Source: Bauldia litoralis (GTDB taxonomy: Bacteria; Pseudomonadota; Alphaproteobacteria; Rhizobiales; Kaistiaceae). From it: DNA of 64,000 nt. Position 1 is the stretch's first letter; the number at the start of each line of letters is the position of its first letter. This document shows, piece after piece, positions 26,677 through 37,652 of this stretch. The notes beneath the pieces are model-generated. The model worked only from the letters and a program-made list of their open reading frames with translations, had not been told where the DNA came from and did not search any database. The stretch spans positions 62,001 through 126,000 of the forward strand of contig NZ_FMXQ01000011.1 of assembly GCF_900104485.1 (NCBI RefSeq), written 5' to 3'. The translations under genes and the position numbers were made by a program.

Positions 26677-26967
26677 TCAGACCCAGATGAATACCGCGAT
26701 CGCGAACAGGATGGCGATGACAATCGGCGCCGTCAGCGGCATCCCGACAATGCCGAGCCAGGCGAGAAAAATGAAGGCGCTGCCGAGAAGCGAGATGAAC
26801 AGGCGGTCGCCGCGCGTCGTGTCGAGGCCGAGGACACCATGGCGCGGCGATCCGCCGGGGACGAAATACTCCCATATCGACATGACGACGAAGCAGCCGA
26901 GGATGAAGAGGAAGAACAGTGCGGTCGGCCAGGTCCAGGCCATCCAGGCGAGCGGTGCGGCGTCCAT
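26677..26967 (-). CDS. glpU: DUF2160 small membrane protein of the glycerol importer
   Basis: 96 aa with about three membrane helices ([54 protein letters not shown]). This small protein is found next to the permeases in rhizobial glycerol ABC operons and presumably assembles with them; its task is not known. The symbol follows the name I recall for the rhizobial gene. It lies 12 bp after the second permease gene. Confidence 0.8.
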   Translation of the reverse strand: MDAAPLAWMAWTWPTALFFLFILGCFVVMSIWEYFVPGGSPRHGVLGLDTTRGDRLFISLLGSAFIFLAWLGIVGMPLTAPIVIAILFAIAVFIWV

Positions 26968-26979
26968 GACGGTTTCCTC

Positions 26980-27777
<798 letters not shown>

Positions 27778-27779
27778 GG

Positions 27780-28643
27780 CTATCGGTCCTCCCCGCGCAT
27801 CATGAGGGTGTAGAACAGCCAGCTCATCAGCAGGATGATGAGGAAGTAGATGATCGACATCGCGCCGGCCGGGCCGAGGTCGAACTGGCCGAGGGCGATC
27901 TTGACGAGATCGATCGACAGGAAGGTCGTCGAGTTGCCGGGGCCGCCGCCGGTCAGGCCGACCACCTCCGTGTAGATCATGAACGAATCCATGAATCGAA
28001 GCAGGATGGCGATGGTCAGGACGTATTTCAGCTTCGGCAGCTGGATGTAGCGAAACACCGCCCACGGCCGCGCGCCATCGACCTTGGCCGCCTGGTAATA
28101 GGCGTCGGGGATGGAGACGAGGCCGGCATAACAGAGCAGCACGACCAGCGACGTCCAGTGCCAGACGTCCATCAGCACCACGGTGAACCACGCGCCGATC
28201 GGCTGCCGCGTGTAGTTGTAGTCGATGCCGAGGCCGTTGATCATGCGGCCGAGCAGGCCGATGTCGGGTAGCGCGAAGATGTTCCACATCGCGCCGACGA
28301 CGTTCCACGGGATCAGCAGCGGCAGCGCCATCATCACCAGGCAGACCGAGACCCATGGCCCCTTGCGCGGCATGGCCAGCGCGATCAGCAGGCCGAGCGG
28401 GATCTCGATGAGAAGAACCAGGCCGGTGAACATCACCTGGCGAAAGAGTGCCGCATGGAACCGCTCCGAGCGCAGCACGTCCTCGAACCACTGGACGCCG
28501 GCCCAGAAGAAGACGTTGTCGCCGAAGGTTTCCTGGACCGAGAAGTTGACCACGGTCATCAGCGGGATGACGGCATTGAAGGCGACGAGCAGAACGACGG
28601 GGGCGACGAACCACCAGGCCTTGTTGTTGTCGATCTTCTTCAT
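27780..28643 (-). CDS. glpP: Glycerol ABC importer permease 1
   Basis: 287 aa, MalF-type permease with six membrane helices starting [19 protein letters not shown] and the coupling loop [20 protein letters not shown]. The start overlaps the GlpT stop by 4 bp (ATGA). Forms the membrane channel with GlpQ for high-affinity glycerol uptake. Confidence 0.9.
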   Translation of the reverse strand: MKKIDNNKAWWFVAPVVLLVAFNAVIPLMTVVNFSVQETFGDNVFFWAGVQWFEDVLRSERFHAALFRQVMFTGLVLLIEIPLGLLIALAMPRKGPWVSVCLVMMALPLLIPWNVVGAMWNIFALPDIGLLGRMINGLGIDYNYTRQPIGAWFTVVLMDVWHWTSLVVLLCYAGLVSIPDAYYQAAKVDGARPWAVFRYIQLPKLKYVLTIAILLRFMDSFMIYTEVVGLTGGGPGNSTTFLSIDLVKIALGQFDLGPAGAMSIIYFLIILLMSWLFYTLMMRGEDR

Positions 28644-29722
28644 GAGGCGGCCCCGTTCACCATCCAGCCATTCTCGTAGATCTGCGAATGCGCCGGGTCG
28701 AAACGGACATGCGCCGTCCCTTCCGGCACCGCGTCCTCCTCGGGAAGCAGCAGCTTGATGATCTCGCCGGCGCCGGCGGTCTCGACGATCCGGTAGCGAC
28801 CGGCGTCCGAGACCTTGATCACCTCGACCGGGATGCCTTCATCGGCCAGCGTGACGAACTCCGGCCGCACGCCAAGCTCGACGTGTCCCGCGCCGCCGCG
28901 ATACCCGGCGGCATTGATCGTCTCCACCCGGTGGCCGGCGAAGATGGCGACACCGTCCTCGACCGAACAGGGCAGCACATTCATTCCGGGCGAGCCGATG
29001 AAGTGGCCGACGAAGGTGTGCTGCGGCTTCTCGAAGAGCTCGACCGGCGTGCCGATCTGGACCACCTCTCCGTCCTGCATCACCACCACCCGGTCAGCGA
29101 AGGTCAGCGCCTCGGTCTGGTCGTGGGTGACATAGATCATCGTCCGGCGGATACGGCTGTGCAGTTCCTTCAGCTTCGACCGCAGCACCCATTTCAGGTG
29201 CGGGTCGATCACCGTCAGCGGTTCGTCGAACATGATGACGTTGACGTCGGAACGGACCAGCCCGCGCCCCAGCGATATCTTCTGCTTGCCGTCGGCGGTC
29301 AGGCCCGAGGCGCGCTTGGTCAGCATCCCGTCGAGCTCGAGCATGCTGGCGATCTCCCGGACGCGGCGATCGATATCCGGCCCGGTGACGCCGCGATTGC
29401 GGAGCGGAAACGCGAGATTGTCGTAGACGGTCATCGTGTCGTAGATGACCGGAAACTGGAAAACCTGCGCGATGTTGCGCGCCTCCGGCGTCGCATCGGT
29501 GACATCGAGGCCGTCGAACAGGATCGTACCCTCGGTCGGCCGCAGCAACCCGGAGACCAGATTGAGCAGCGTCGTCTTTCCGCAGCCCGAAGGCCCGAGC
29601 AGCGCATAGGCGCCGCCATCGGCGAAATCGAGCGAGACTTCCTTGAGCGCCCAGTCCTCGTCATTGGTCGGCTTCGGACCGTAGCTGTGGCGAACCTTGT
29701 CGAGCGTGATGCCAGCCATCAT
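28640..29722 (-). CDS. glpT: Glycerol ABC importer ATPase 2, degenerate signature motif
   Basis: 360 aa. Walker A GPSGCGKTT, Q-loop VFQFPVIY, Walker B VIMFDEPLTVID and H-loop THDQTEA are intact, but the ABC signature LSGGQ is replaced by LTADGKQKISLGRGL. TOBE-type C-terminal domain after about residue 240. As partner of GlpS, which keeps LSGGQ but lacks the H-loop His, it can form only one consensus ATP site. Overlaps both neighbours by 4 bp, so co-translated with GlpS and GlpP. Confidence 0.9.
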   Translation of the reverse strand: MMAGITLDKVRHSYGPKPTNDEDWALKEVSLDFADGGAYALLGPSGCGKTTLLNLVSGLLRPTEGTILFDGLDVTDATPEARNIAQVFQFPVIYDTMTVYDNLAFPLRNRGVTGPDIDRRVREIASMLELDGMLTKRASGLTADGKQKISLGRGLVRSDVNVIMFDEPLTVIDPHLKWVLRSKLKELHSRIRRTMIYVTHDQTEALTFADRVVVMQDGEVVQIGTPVELFEKPQHTFVGHFIGSPGMNVLPCSVEDGVAIFAGHRVETINAAGYRGGAGHVELGVRPEFVTLADEGIPVEVIKVSDAGRYRIVETAGAGEIIKLLLPEEDAVPEGTAHVRFDPAHSQIYENGWMVNGAAS

Positions 29723-30792
29723 GCGCCTCCCGCGACGAGCCGGTCGTCGGCATCGAAAAAGAAGCTCCTGCCGATATCGACATAAAGGCGTGCCATCGCG
29801 CCGATCTCGAAGGGATGGATGCCGTGCGATTGCGAGACCCAGGTCCGGCCGTCGAGATCGAAATGGACGACGCTCTCCGATCCGCTGAGTTCGGCGATCA
29901 GGATCTTGCCCTCCACGGCGGCATCGGACTCGTTGCGCGCCTGCGGCGTGATGTGGTGCGGGCGGATGCCGATGGTGTAGTCGCCATCCGGCAGATCGCG
30001 CGCGGTGCCGACGGCCGGCATCGCGGCCGCGCCGGCAATGACGATGTTCTGGCCCTGCTTGGTGACCCGCGCCGTGTTGATTGGCGGATCGGAGAACACC
30101 TGCGCGGTAATCAGGTCCTTCGGATTGCGGTAGGTCTCGGAGGTAGGACCGAACTGGGTGACGCGGCCTTCATGCAGGGTCGCGGTGTTGCCGCCGAAGA
30201 GCAGCGCCTCGGTCGGCTCGGTGGTGGCGTAGACGACGATCCGGTCGCGCCCCGCGAACAGCTTCGGCAGTTCGTCGCGCAGTTCCTCGCGCAGCTTGTA
30301 GTCGAGGTTGGCGAGCGGCTCGTCAAGCAGGATCAGGTCGGAATCCTTGACCAGCGCCCGCGCCATCGCCGTTCGTTGCTGCTGGCCACCGGATAACTCG
30401 CTCGGCCGCCGCTGGAGCATCGGTGTCAGCTTGAGGAGGTCCGCCGTCTCCCGGACCCGCTTGTCGATTTCGGATTGCGCCATGCGCGCCACGCGCAAGG
30501 GCGAAGCGATATTGTCGAAGACGTTCATGTTCGGGTAGTTGATGAACTGCTGGTAGACCATCGCCACGTTGCGCTTCTGCACCGGGACCGTGTTGACCCG
30601 GGCGCCGCGGAAAAAGATGTCGCCCGAGGTCGGCCGGTCGATGCCCGCCATCAGCTGCATCAGCGTCGTCTTGCCGGAGAGCGTCGTGCCGAGCAGGATG
30701 TTGAACGATCCCTCCTCCAGGACGAGGCTTGTCTCGTGGATGTGCTGATCGGCGCCGACCCGCTTGGCGATGTTTCGAAGTTCCAGCGTCAT
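29719..30792 (-). CDS. glpS: Glycerol ABC importer ATPase 1, H-loop His missing
   Basis: 357 aa. Walker A is GTTLSGKTT, Q-loop VYQQFINYPN, signature LSGGQQQRTAMARAL and Walker B LILLDEPLANLD; the H-loop position reads YATTEPTEA instead of THDQxEA. C-terminal TOBE-type domain. With GlpT it should make an asymmetric ATPase pair. Preceded by a strong hairpin after the binding-protein gene. Confidence 0.9.
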   Translation of the reverse strand: MTLELRNIAKRVGADQHIHETSLVLEEGSFNILLGTTLSGKTTLMQLMAGIDRPTSGDIFFRGARVNTVPVQKRNVAMVYQQFINYPNMNVFDNIASPLRVARMAQSEIDKRVRETADLLKLTPMLQRRPSELSGGQQQRTAMARALVKDSDLILLDEPLANLDYKLREELRDELPKLFAGRDRIVVYATTEPTEALLFGGNTATLHEGRVTQFGPTSETYRNPKDLITAQVFSDPPINTARVTKQGQNIVIAGAAAMPAVGTARDLPDGDYTIGIRPHHITPQARNESDAAVEGKILIAELSGSESVVHFDLDGRTWVSQSHGIHPFEIGAMARLYVDIGRSFFFDADDRLVAGGA

Positions 30793-30832
30793 CTCGGTTG
30801 TTCACCGTTCCCGCTTGCCTGAGAGCGTAAGC

Positions 30833-30870
30833 CCTTCCGGGGCGCGCCGCGAGGGCGCGTCCCGGAAAGG
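30833..30870 (-). terminator. GC-rich hairpin between glpV and glpS
   Basis: Near-perfect 16-18 bp arms (CCTTCCGGGGCGCGCC and GGGCGCGTCCCGGAAAGG) around a 4-base loop, in the 93-bp gap after the binding-protein gene. There is no T-run, so it looks like an mRNA-protecting or attenuating hairpin giving more binding protein than membrane subunits, rather than a full terminator. Confidence 0.6.
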
Positions 30871-30885
30871 TGAGTCTTGCCGGCG

Positions 30886-32625
<1,740 letters not shown>

Positions 32626-32770
32626 TTCGTTTCCTCCTTGACGTGCGCACTAAGGATTTCAATGCCCCGGACGCGGTGCGCACGCGTCGTCCGGAGCTTT
32701 TTTGCACGCGTCGGAATCCGGCCGGGGCCACTTCCTTGCGGTGCATTCGAAAATGGATTGCGCGCGCGGT

Positions 32771-34297
32771 TCATCCCGCCCTCGCCGCTTGCTGGGGCAC
32801 GGCCGAGCGCATGTAGCTGTCGACCGCTTCGCGCTGTCCCGCATCGAGATGCAGGCCGAGCTTGGAGCGGCGCCAGAGGATGTCCTCCGCCGTCTCCGCC
32901 CATTCGTTCGCCTTGAGATAGGCGATCTCGCGTTCGCTGAGACCGCCGCCGAAGTCGCGGCCGATATCCGCGGCGCTCCGTGCCCCCGCCAGCAGCGCGT
33001 CGACCCGTGTCCCGTAGGCGCGGCAGAGCCGGTGCACGACCCCGCGGTCGAGAAAAGGGTAGCGGTCCGCCACTTTCTCCGCCCACTCGTCGAAGGCCGT
33101 GACCGGGATATCGCCACCCGGCAGCGTCGCCGTCCGAGTCCATGACCGACGCATCTGCGGAAAGGTCTCGGCGAGCTTCTCCAGCGCATGTTCAGCGAGG
33201 CGACGGTAGGTGGTGATCTTGCCGCCGAAGACCGACAGCAGCGGTGCCGCGCCATCCTCGCCGTCGAGGGTGAGGACATAGTCCCGCGTCGTTTCCTGCG
33301 CCTTGGACGCGCCGTCGTCATAGAGCGGCCGGACACCGGCATAGGACCAGCGGATATCGGACCGGGTGACCGGCTTCTCCAGATATTCGCTGACGGCGCC
33401 GAGCAGGTAGTCGGTCTCGGACTCGCTGATCGCGACCGTCGCCGGGTCGCCATCAAACTCCTCGTCGGTCGTCCCGATCAGGGTGAAATCCTGCTCGTAG
33501 GGAATGGCGAAGCAGATCCGCCCGTCGGCATTCTGGAAGATGTAGGCGCGGTCGTGATCGAAGAGCCGGTCGACGACGATATGGCTGCCCTTCACCAGCC
33601 GGTCACGGGCCGGCGCGTTGAGGCCGGCGACACCGGTCAGCACTTCCGACACCCAGGGCCCGGCGGCATTGACCAGCGCGCGGGCGGTGATCTCGAACCG
33701 GCTGCCGTCGCGGCGGTTCTCGAGAGTCACCCGCCAGCGAGCGCCGTCGCGACGCGCCGCCACGCATTGCGTCCGGGTATGGATATCGGCGCCGCGGTCC
33801 GCCGCGTCGCGGGCATTGAGAGCCACCAGTCGCGCGTCCTCGACCCAGCAGTCCGAATATTCGAAGGCCCGGCGATAGGTCCTCTTCAGGCCCTTGCCGA
33901 CGGCATCGCTGGCAAGGTCGACGCTGCGCGTCGGCGGAAGGATCCGGCGACCGCCGAGGTGATCGTAGAAGAAGAGGCCGAGCCGGATCACCGGCCACGG
34001 CCTCAGGCCATCGTGGTAAGGGAGAACGAACCGCAACGGCCAGATGATATGCGGGGCCGAAGCGAGAAGCACTTCACGCTCGGCCAGCGCCTCGCGGACG
34101 AGACGAAACTCGTAGAATTCCAGGTAGCGGAGACCGCCATGGATCAGTTTGGTCGAGGCGGATGAGGTTGCGGCGGCAAGGTCCGCCATTTCGGCAAGGA
34201 ACACCCGCAGCCCGCGCCCCTGTGCGTCGCGTGCGATGCCGCAGCCATTGATGCCGCCACCGATGACGGCGAGATCGTACGATCCGCCGGGTCCCAT
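32771..34297 (-). CDS. glpD: Glycerol-3-phosphate dehydrogenase (FAD)
   Basis: 508 aa. Oxidises glycerol 3-phosphate to dihydroxyacetone phosphate at the membrane. FAD-binding motif DLAVIGGGINGCGIARDA at residues 8-25, ATSSASTKLIHGGLRYLE near 45, and the C-terminal helical domain. ATG 34297 is preceded by GGGAGG; the longer frame to 34459 would run through the promoter repeats and is rejected. First structural gene of the operon. Confidence 0.93.
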   Translation of the reverse strand: MGPGGSYDLAVIGGGINGCGIARDAQGRGLRVFLAEMADLAAATSSASTKLIHGGLRYLEFYEFRLVREALAEREVLLASAPHIIWPLRFVLPYHDGLRPWPVIRLGLFFYDHLGGRRILPPTRSVDLASDAVGKGLKRTYRRAFEYSDCWVEDARLVALNARDAADRGADIHTRTQCVAARRDGARWRVTLENRRDGSRFEITARALVNAAGPWVSEVLTGVAGLNAPARDRLVKGSHIVVDRLFDHDRAYIFQNADGRICFAIPYEQDFTLIGTTDEEFDGDPATVAISESETDYLLGAVSEYLEKPVTRSDIRWSYAGVRPLYDDGASKAQETTRDYVLTLDGEDGAAPLLSVFGGKITTYRRLAEHALEKLAETFPQMRRSWTRTATLPGGDIPVTAFDEWAEKVADRYPFLDRGVVHRLCRAYGTRVDALLAGARSAADIGRDFGGGLSEREIAYLKANEWAETAEDILWRRSKLGLHLDAGQREAVDSYMRSAVPQQAARAG

Positions 34298-34342
34298 TTC
34301 CTCCCCCTTCCCGTCTTTTGCGGGAATTTCTTTTGCTGCAGT

Positions 34343-34392
34343 TGCGAAGAAAAACGCGCCTTCATCTCGCAATTGCGAAAGATAAACGCGCC
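34343..34392 (-). promoter_or_regulatory. Direct-repeat operator region of the glp operon
   Basis: Two near-identical elements, TTGCGAAGAAAAACGCGCC at 34343-34361 and TTGCGAAAGATAAACGCGCC at 34374-34393, 31 bp apart (about three helical turns), upstream of glpD. Further AACGA repeats follow at 34408-34434. This AT-rich block is the likely promoter and GlpR binding region; CGAAA-type repeats are typical of DeoR-family GlpR operators. Confidence 0.55.
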
Positions 34393-34407
34393 GATCGAAC
34401 CGCAAAT

Positions 34408-34434
34408 GAACGATAAACGAAAAATAACGAAAGA
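34408..34434. repeat. AACGA repeat cluster upstream of glpD
   Basis: Three AACGA units (about 34409, 34416, 34426) in an AT-rich stretch between glpR and glpD. On the other strand they read TCGTT. Similar CGAAA/TTTCG units occur before glpR at 35336-35349 and 35406-35428. Candidate secondary GlpR sites. Confidence 0.45.
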
Positions 34435-34522
34435 CAAGCGCATTGCGCCATCCATGCACCTCAAAGGCGCAAGGTGCTGTCGCTCTGTGGAAAAGGGAGG
34501 GGACCCGACAGCCGAAGTCGGA

Positions 34523-35323
34523 TCAGTCGTCGCCGTCGTCGTCGGCGTTTTCGAAACCCGGCACGACCTCGATCGTCACGCCGTTGTGGCGGCAGACCTC
34601 GGCGATGGTTTCCGGCGGCGGCCGGTCGGTGACGAAGACATCGACCTGCGAGATATGCCCGATCCGCACCGGGGCGCTGCGGGTAAATTTCATCGCGTCG
34701 GCGACAAGGATGACCTGCCGCGCATTCTTGATGATGGCGCGGGCGGCAAGCACTTCGCGATAGTCGAAATCGAGCAGCGCCCCGTCATCGTCGATGGCCG
34801 AAACGCCGATCACCGCCCGGTCGACCTTGAACTGCGAGATGAACTCGATGGCGCTCTCGCCGATAATGCCGCCGTCCGACTTGCGGACGATGCCGCCGGC
34901 AATGATCACGTCGATTCGCGGCGACGGCGTCAGGATCGCGGCGACATGGATGTTGTTGGTCAGCACCAGCAGTCCCTCGTGATGGACGAGATGCCGCGCG
35001 ACTTCCTCGGTCGTCGTGCCGATGTTGACCAGCAGTGAGGAGTTGTTGGGGATCAGCGCCGCGGCGTGGCGGCCGATGCTCTCCTTCTCGACCTGCGCCA
35101 GGCCACGCCGCGCGTCATAGGCGACGTTCTCGACGCCTGAGGACAGGATCGCGCCGCCATGGGTCCGGGTCAGCACCCGCTGGCCGCAGAGGTCGTTGAG
35201 ATCCTTGCGAATGGTCTGCGGCGTCACGTCGAAACGGGCAGCGAGATCGTCGACCGTGACGCGGCCGTTCAACTTGGCGAGTTCGACAATCTGCTGTTGC
35301 CGGAAATTGAACTGGAAGGACAT
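34523..35323 (-). CDS. glpR: DeoR-family repressor of the glycerol operon
   Basis: About 266 aa. DeoR-type helix-turn-helix at residues 8-60 (RQQQIVELAKLNGRVTVDDL, VTPQTIRKDLNDL) and a sugar-phosphate-sensing C-terminal domain (LLVNIGTTTEEVARHL, IIAGGIVRKSDGGIIG). The effector of this family in glycerol operons is glycerol 3-phosphate. ATG 35323 is chosen; ATG 35344 in frame lies inside a CGAAAC repeat. A Asp-rich tail (ADDDGDD) ends the protein. Confidence 0.9.
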   Translation of the reverse strand: MSFQFNFRQQQIVELAKLNGRVTVDDLAARFDVTPQTIRKDLNDLCGQRVLTRTHGGAILSSGVENVAYDARRGLAQVEKESIGRHAAALIPNNSSLLVNIGTTTEEVARHLVHHEGLLVLTNNIHVAAILTPSPRIDVIIAGGIVRKSDGGIIGESAIEFISQFKVDRAVIGVSAIDDDGALLDFDYREVLAARAIIKNARQVILVADAMKFTRSAPVRIGHISQVDVFVTDRPPPETIAEVCRHNGVTIEVVPGFENADDDGDD

Positions 35324-35335
35324 CCGCCCAACCTC

Positions 35336-35428
35336 TCGAAACACGAAACGCTGCCCGCGACCATAAGAGGACGCGGCCCTCTCTCCAACAAGCGAATGTT
35401 CGTCTGTTTCGGTTTTTTCGTTTTGGCG
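35336..35428 (-). promoter_or_regulatory. glpR promoter with CGAAA/TTTCG repeats
   Basis: TCGAAACACGAAAC at 35336-35349 and GTTTCGGTTTTTTCGTTTTGG around 35406-35427 form two pairs of CGAAA-type units in the region before glpR. They resemble the units before glpD and suggest autoregulation. Confidence 0.45.
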
Positions 35429-35437
35429 AAGCCGTCG

Positions 35438-36283
35438 TCAGCCCTGTCCGCTCGCCAGCAACTGGTCGCAGAAGCGCTTGCCGTTGGTCAGGATCTCGTC
35501 CTCGCTCTCGCGGAAGCCATAGACCTGCGCCTCGTATTCGACCGACAGCGCCCCACCGTATCCCGCGCGACGCAGTCCTTCGACAAGCCCCGCGAAGTCG
35601 ATGGTCCCCTGACCGAGCGGCGGGAAGGTAAAGTCGGGAAAGAGCCCCTTGCCGTCCTTGAGATGGACATGCGCGATGCTGTCGCCGAGTTCATCGACCA
35701 CCCGGCGCGGATCTTCCTTCTGGACCTTGAGGTGGCTCGGATCGAAGTTGACCTTGAAGCCGACGCCCGGCAGGTCGCGGCGGAGCGCATGATAGTCGTC
35801 AACCGTGTGGAAGAGGTGCCCGGCGATCGCCTCGATGCCGAGGCCGATAGTGCGGGTGTCGGCATAGGCGACGGTTTCCTCGACTGCCCGCGCGAACCAG
35901 CGCCAGGCGTCGTCGCGGTCGACCGCCTCGGGAAGCGGCCCGGACAGGATGTGGACGAAGGGCGCGCCGACATCGACCGCGATATCCGTGCAGCCGTTGA
36001 CGAATGCGATCGCCGCGGCGCGGCTTGCCGGGTCGGCATCGACCATGCCGACATGCGCCCCGACGGCCGGGATGCGCAGACCCCGCCGCGCGCAGGCCTC
36101 GACCACGGCCTTGCGCTCCGCTGCCCCGGTTTCCGGTGTGATGTGTGCCGGGGCCCAGGGGAGCGTTTCGGCGTTGAGTTCGATCGCATCGTAGCCGGCG
36201 TCCGCGACGAGATCGACACACTCCAGCAGGGATCGCTTCGGCAGGCCGACACTATGAAAACAGGAATACATGGCCGACCTCAC
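35438..36283 (-). CDS. Sugar phosphate isomerase/epimerase (xylose-isomerase-like TIM barrel)
   Basis: 281 aa, AP-endonuclease-2/IolE-IolI type fold. Metal-ligand landmarks are AGYDAIELNAE near 28, a conserved Glu in LGIEAIAGHLFH near 148, FDPSHL near 180, HVHLKDGK near 209 and SVEYEAQ near 246. It would isomerise or epimerise a keto sugar or inosose. Overlaps the preceding dehydrogenase gene by 4 bp, so the two act in one short pathway. Confidence 0.85.
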   Translation of the reverse strand: MRSAMYSCFHSVGLPKRSLLECVDLVADAGYDAIELNAETLPWAPAHITPETGAAERKAVVEACARRGLRIPAVGAHVGMVDADPASRAAAIAFVNGCTDIAVDVGAPFVHILSGPLPEAVDRDDAWRWFARAVEETVAYADTRTIGLGIEAIAGHLFHTVDDYHALRRDLPGVGFKVNFDPSHLKVQKEDPRRVVDELGDSIAHVHLKDGKGLFPDFTFPPLGQGTIDFAGLVEGLRRAGYGGALSVEYEAQVYGFRESEDEILTNGKRFCDQLLASGQG

Positions 36284-37398
36284 GCATAATCCGGAATGAC
36301 AAACGGCGCATCATCCGCCAGTGGAAGATCCACCCAGGTGCCTGACCGCATCGACAGGTAGGCGCCCTGGACGAATTCCTGCGCCCGCAGACCGTCAACG
36401 CCGGTGATCCGCGCCGGCTTGCCCTCGCGGACGCTTTCGCAGAAGGCGTCGAGCTGGGCGCGATAGGGGCTGCGGCGCGGCGGCTTGACCGTGATCCAGC
36501 CGCCCTTGAAGGTCTCCCACCAGGCATCGGGATAATGCGCCTCGCGCAGGACGTCGGGCAGGTCCGCCGCCGACCGTTCGGTGTAGACGGCCAGCGGCGC
36601 CGAGGCGAAGGGCGAGATCGTCTCGCTGGCGATGTGGATGGTACCTTCGCTGCCATAGATGTCGGTGCCGTCGCCGATATTCGGCGAGTAACGGTTGCTC
36701 GCCAGGCTGCCCCGCGCGCCATTTTCGAAACGGGTCAGGAGGAAGACATTGTCGTCGACCTGCTCCGGCAATTCGCTGTGGACCAGTTCGCCGAAGACAC
36801 CGGAGAAATCCCCGACCAGATGCCGGGCCAGGTCGATGCGGTGGATGGTCAGGTCGATGATCGTCGCCCCGCCCGACTGGGCGAGATCGTAGCGGTAGCG
36901 GGTGCTGGCCGGATAGGCGGTCGACTTCTCCGAATAGATCGACCGCATCTGGTGAACCTTGCCGATGAAGCCGGCGTCGATCAGTTGCTTGGCGATCTCG
37001 ACCTGCGCCCAGAAGCGCTGGTTGAACCCGACCTGGAGGATGACTTTCGCCGCGTCGCAGGCCTCGACCATGCGCCTCGCTGAAGCCGCGTCGATCGCCA
37101 GCGGCTTCTCGCACAGCACATGCTTGCCGTGGCGCGCCGCTGCAAGGACTCCGTCCTCGTGAAAACAGTTCGGCGTCGCCACCACCACGGCGTCGAGGCC
37201 GGGCGTTTCCAGCATCCGGTCGAGATTGTCATGGGCGGCGCCACCGAAATCGGCGACCAGCGCCTCGGCCCGCGTCAGGTCGGTGTCGAACACTGCCACC
37301 AGTTCCGCGCCGTCGGTGGCCGCGATGGTGGGCGCGTGGCTGAGCCGCATGATGGCGCCTGCGCCGACGAGGCCAATCTTGATTGTAGGTGACGACAT
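36280..37398 (-). CDS. Gfo/Idh/MocA-family sugar or inositol dehydrogenase
   Basis: About 372 aa. N-terminal Rossmann motif GLVGAGAIMRLSHAP (residues 9-23), the CEKPLAIDAASAR motif with the catalytic Lys near residue 93, and the C-terminal beta-sheet domain. Oxidises a cyclic or open sugar with NAD(P). ATG 37398 matches the family start; the upstream extension to 37518 is in the divergent promoter region. The family includes D-apiose dehydrogenase, but the pairing with an isomerase gives no proof of that here. Confidence 0.88.
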   Translation of the reverse strand: MSSPTIKIGLVGAGAIMRLSHAPTIAATDGAELVAVFDTDLTRAEALVADFGGAAHDNLDRMLETPGLDAVVVATPNCFHEDGVLAAARHGKHVLCEKPLAIDAASARRMVEACDAAKVILQVGFNQRFWAQVEIAKQLIDAGFIGKVHQMRSIYSEKSTAYPASTRYRYDLAQSGGATIIDLTIHRIDLARHLVGDFSGVFGELVHSELPEQVDDNVFLLTRFENGARGSLASNRYSPNIGDGTDIYGSEGTIHIASETISPFASAPLAVYTERSAADLPDVLREAHYPDAWWETFKGGWITVKPPRRSPYRAQLDAFCESVREGKPARITGVDGLRAQEFVQGAYLSMRSGTWVDLPLADDAPFVIPDYA

Positions 37399-37652
37399 GG
37401 GCTGGTGGTCCGGTCCGGTTGCGGGGAAGGTCTTCGTGACGGTCGAAGCCCGAAGTCTAGCCGAGCTTGACGGCGACCGGGATATCCCGCCGCGCGCGAC
37501 GATGCAAAACGCAACCACGGCGGTCGAAACGAAGCCGGCTATGACCCGGCGAAAAGGCAGGCGTTGACCCGGTCGCGGTTTGGTGTCCAGTCTTGTCCGC
37601 GTCGCCGCTGGCTTGAAGTGCCGCCGCGACGTGGTCGAAGGGACGGGCGTGC
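37399..37652. other. Divergent promoter region between sugar dehydrogenase and dehydratase
   Basis: 254 bp between the Gfo/Idh/MocA start and the PduCD start. No clear operator, riboswitch or coding feature was found; a cobalamin riboswitch was looked for and not seen. AAGGGA lies 10 bases before the PduCD ATG. Confidence 0.45.

Noticed and set aside
37399-37652. Cobalamin riboswitch before the B12-dependent dehydratase
   Set aside because: No B12-box-like sequence or suitable conserved structure was seen by eye; a covariance-model search would be needed to exclude it fully.
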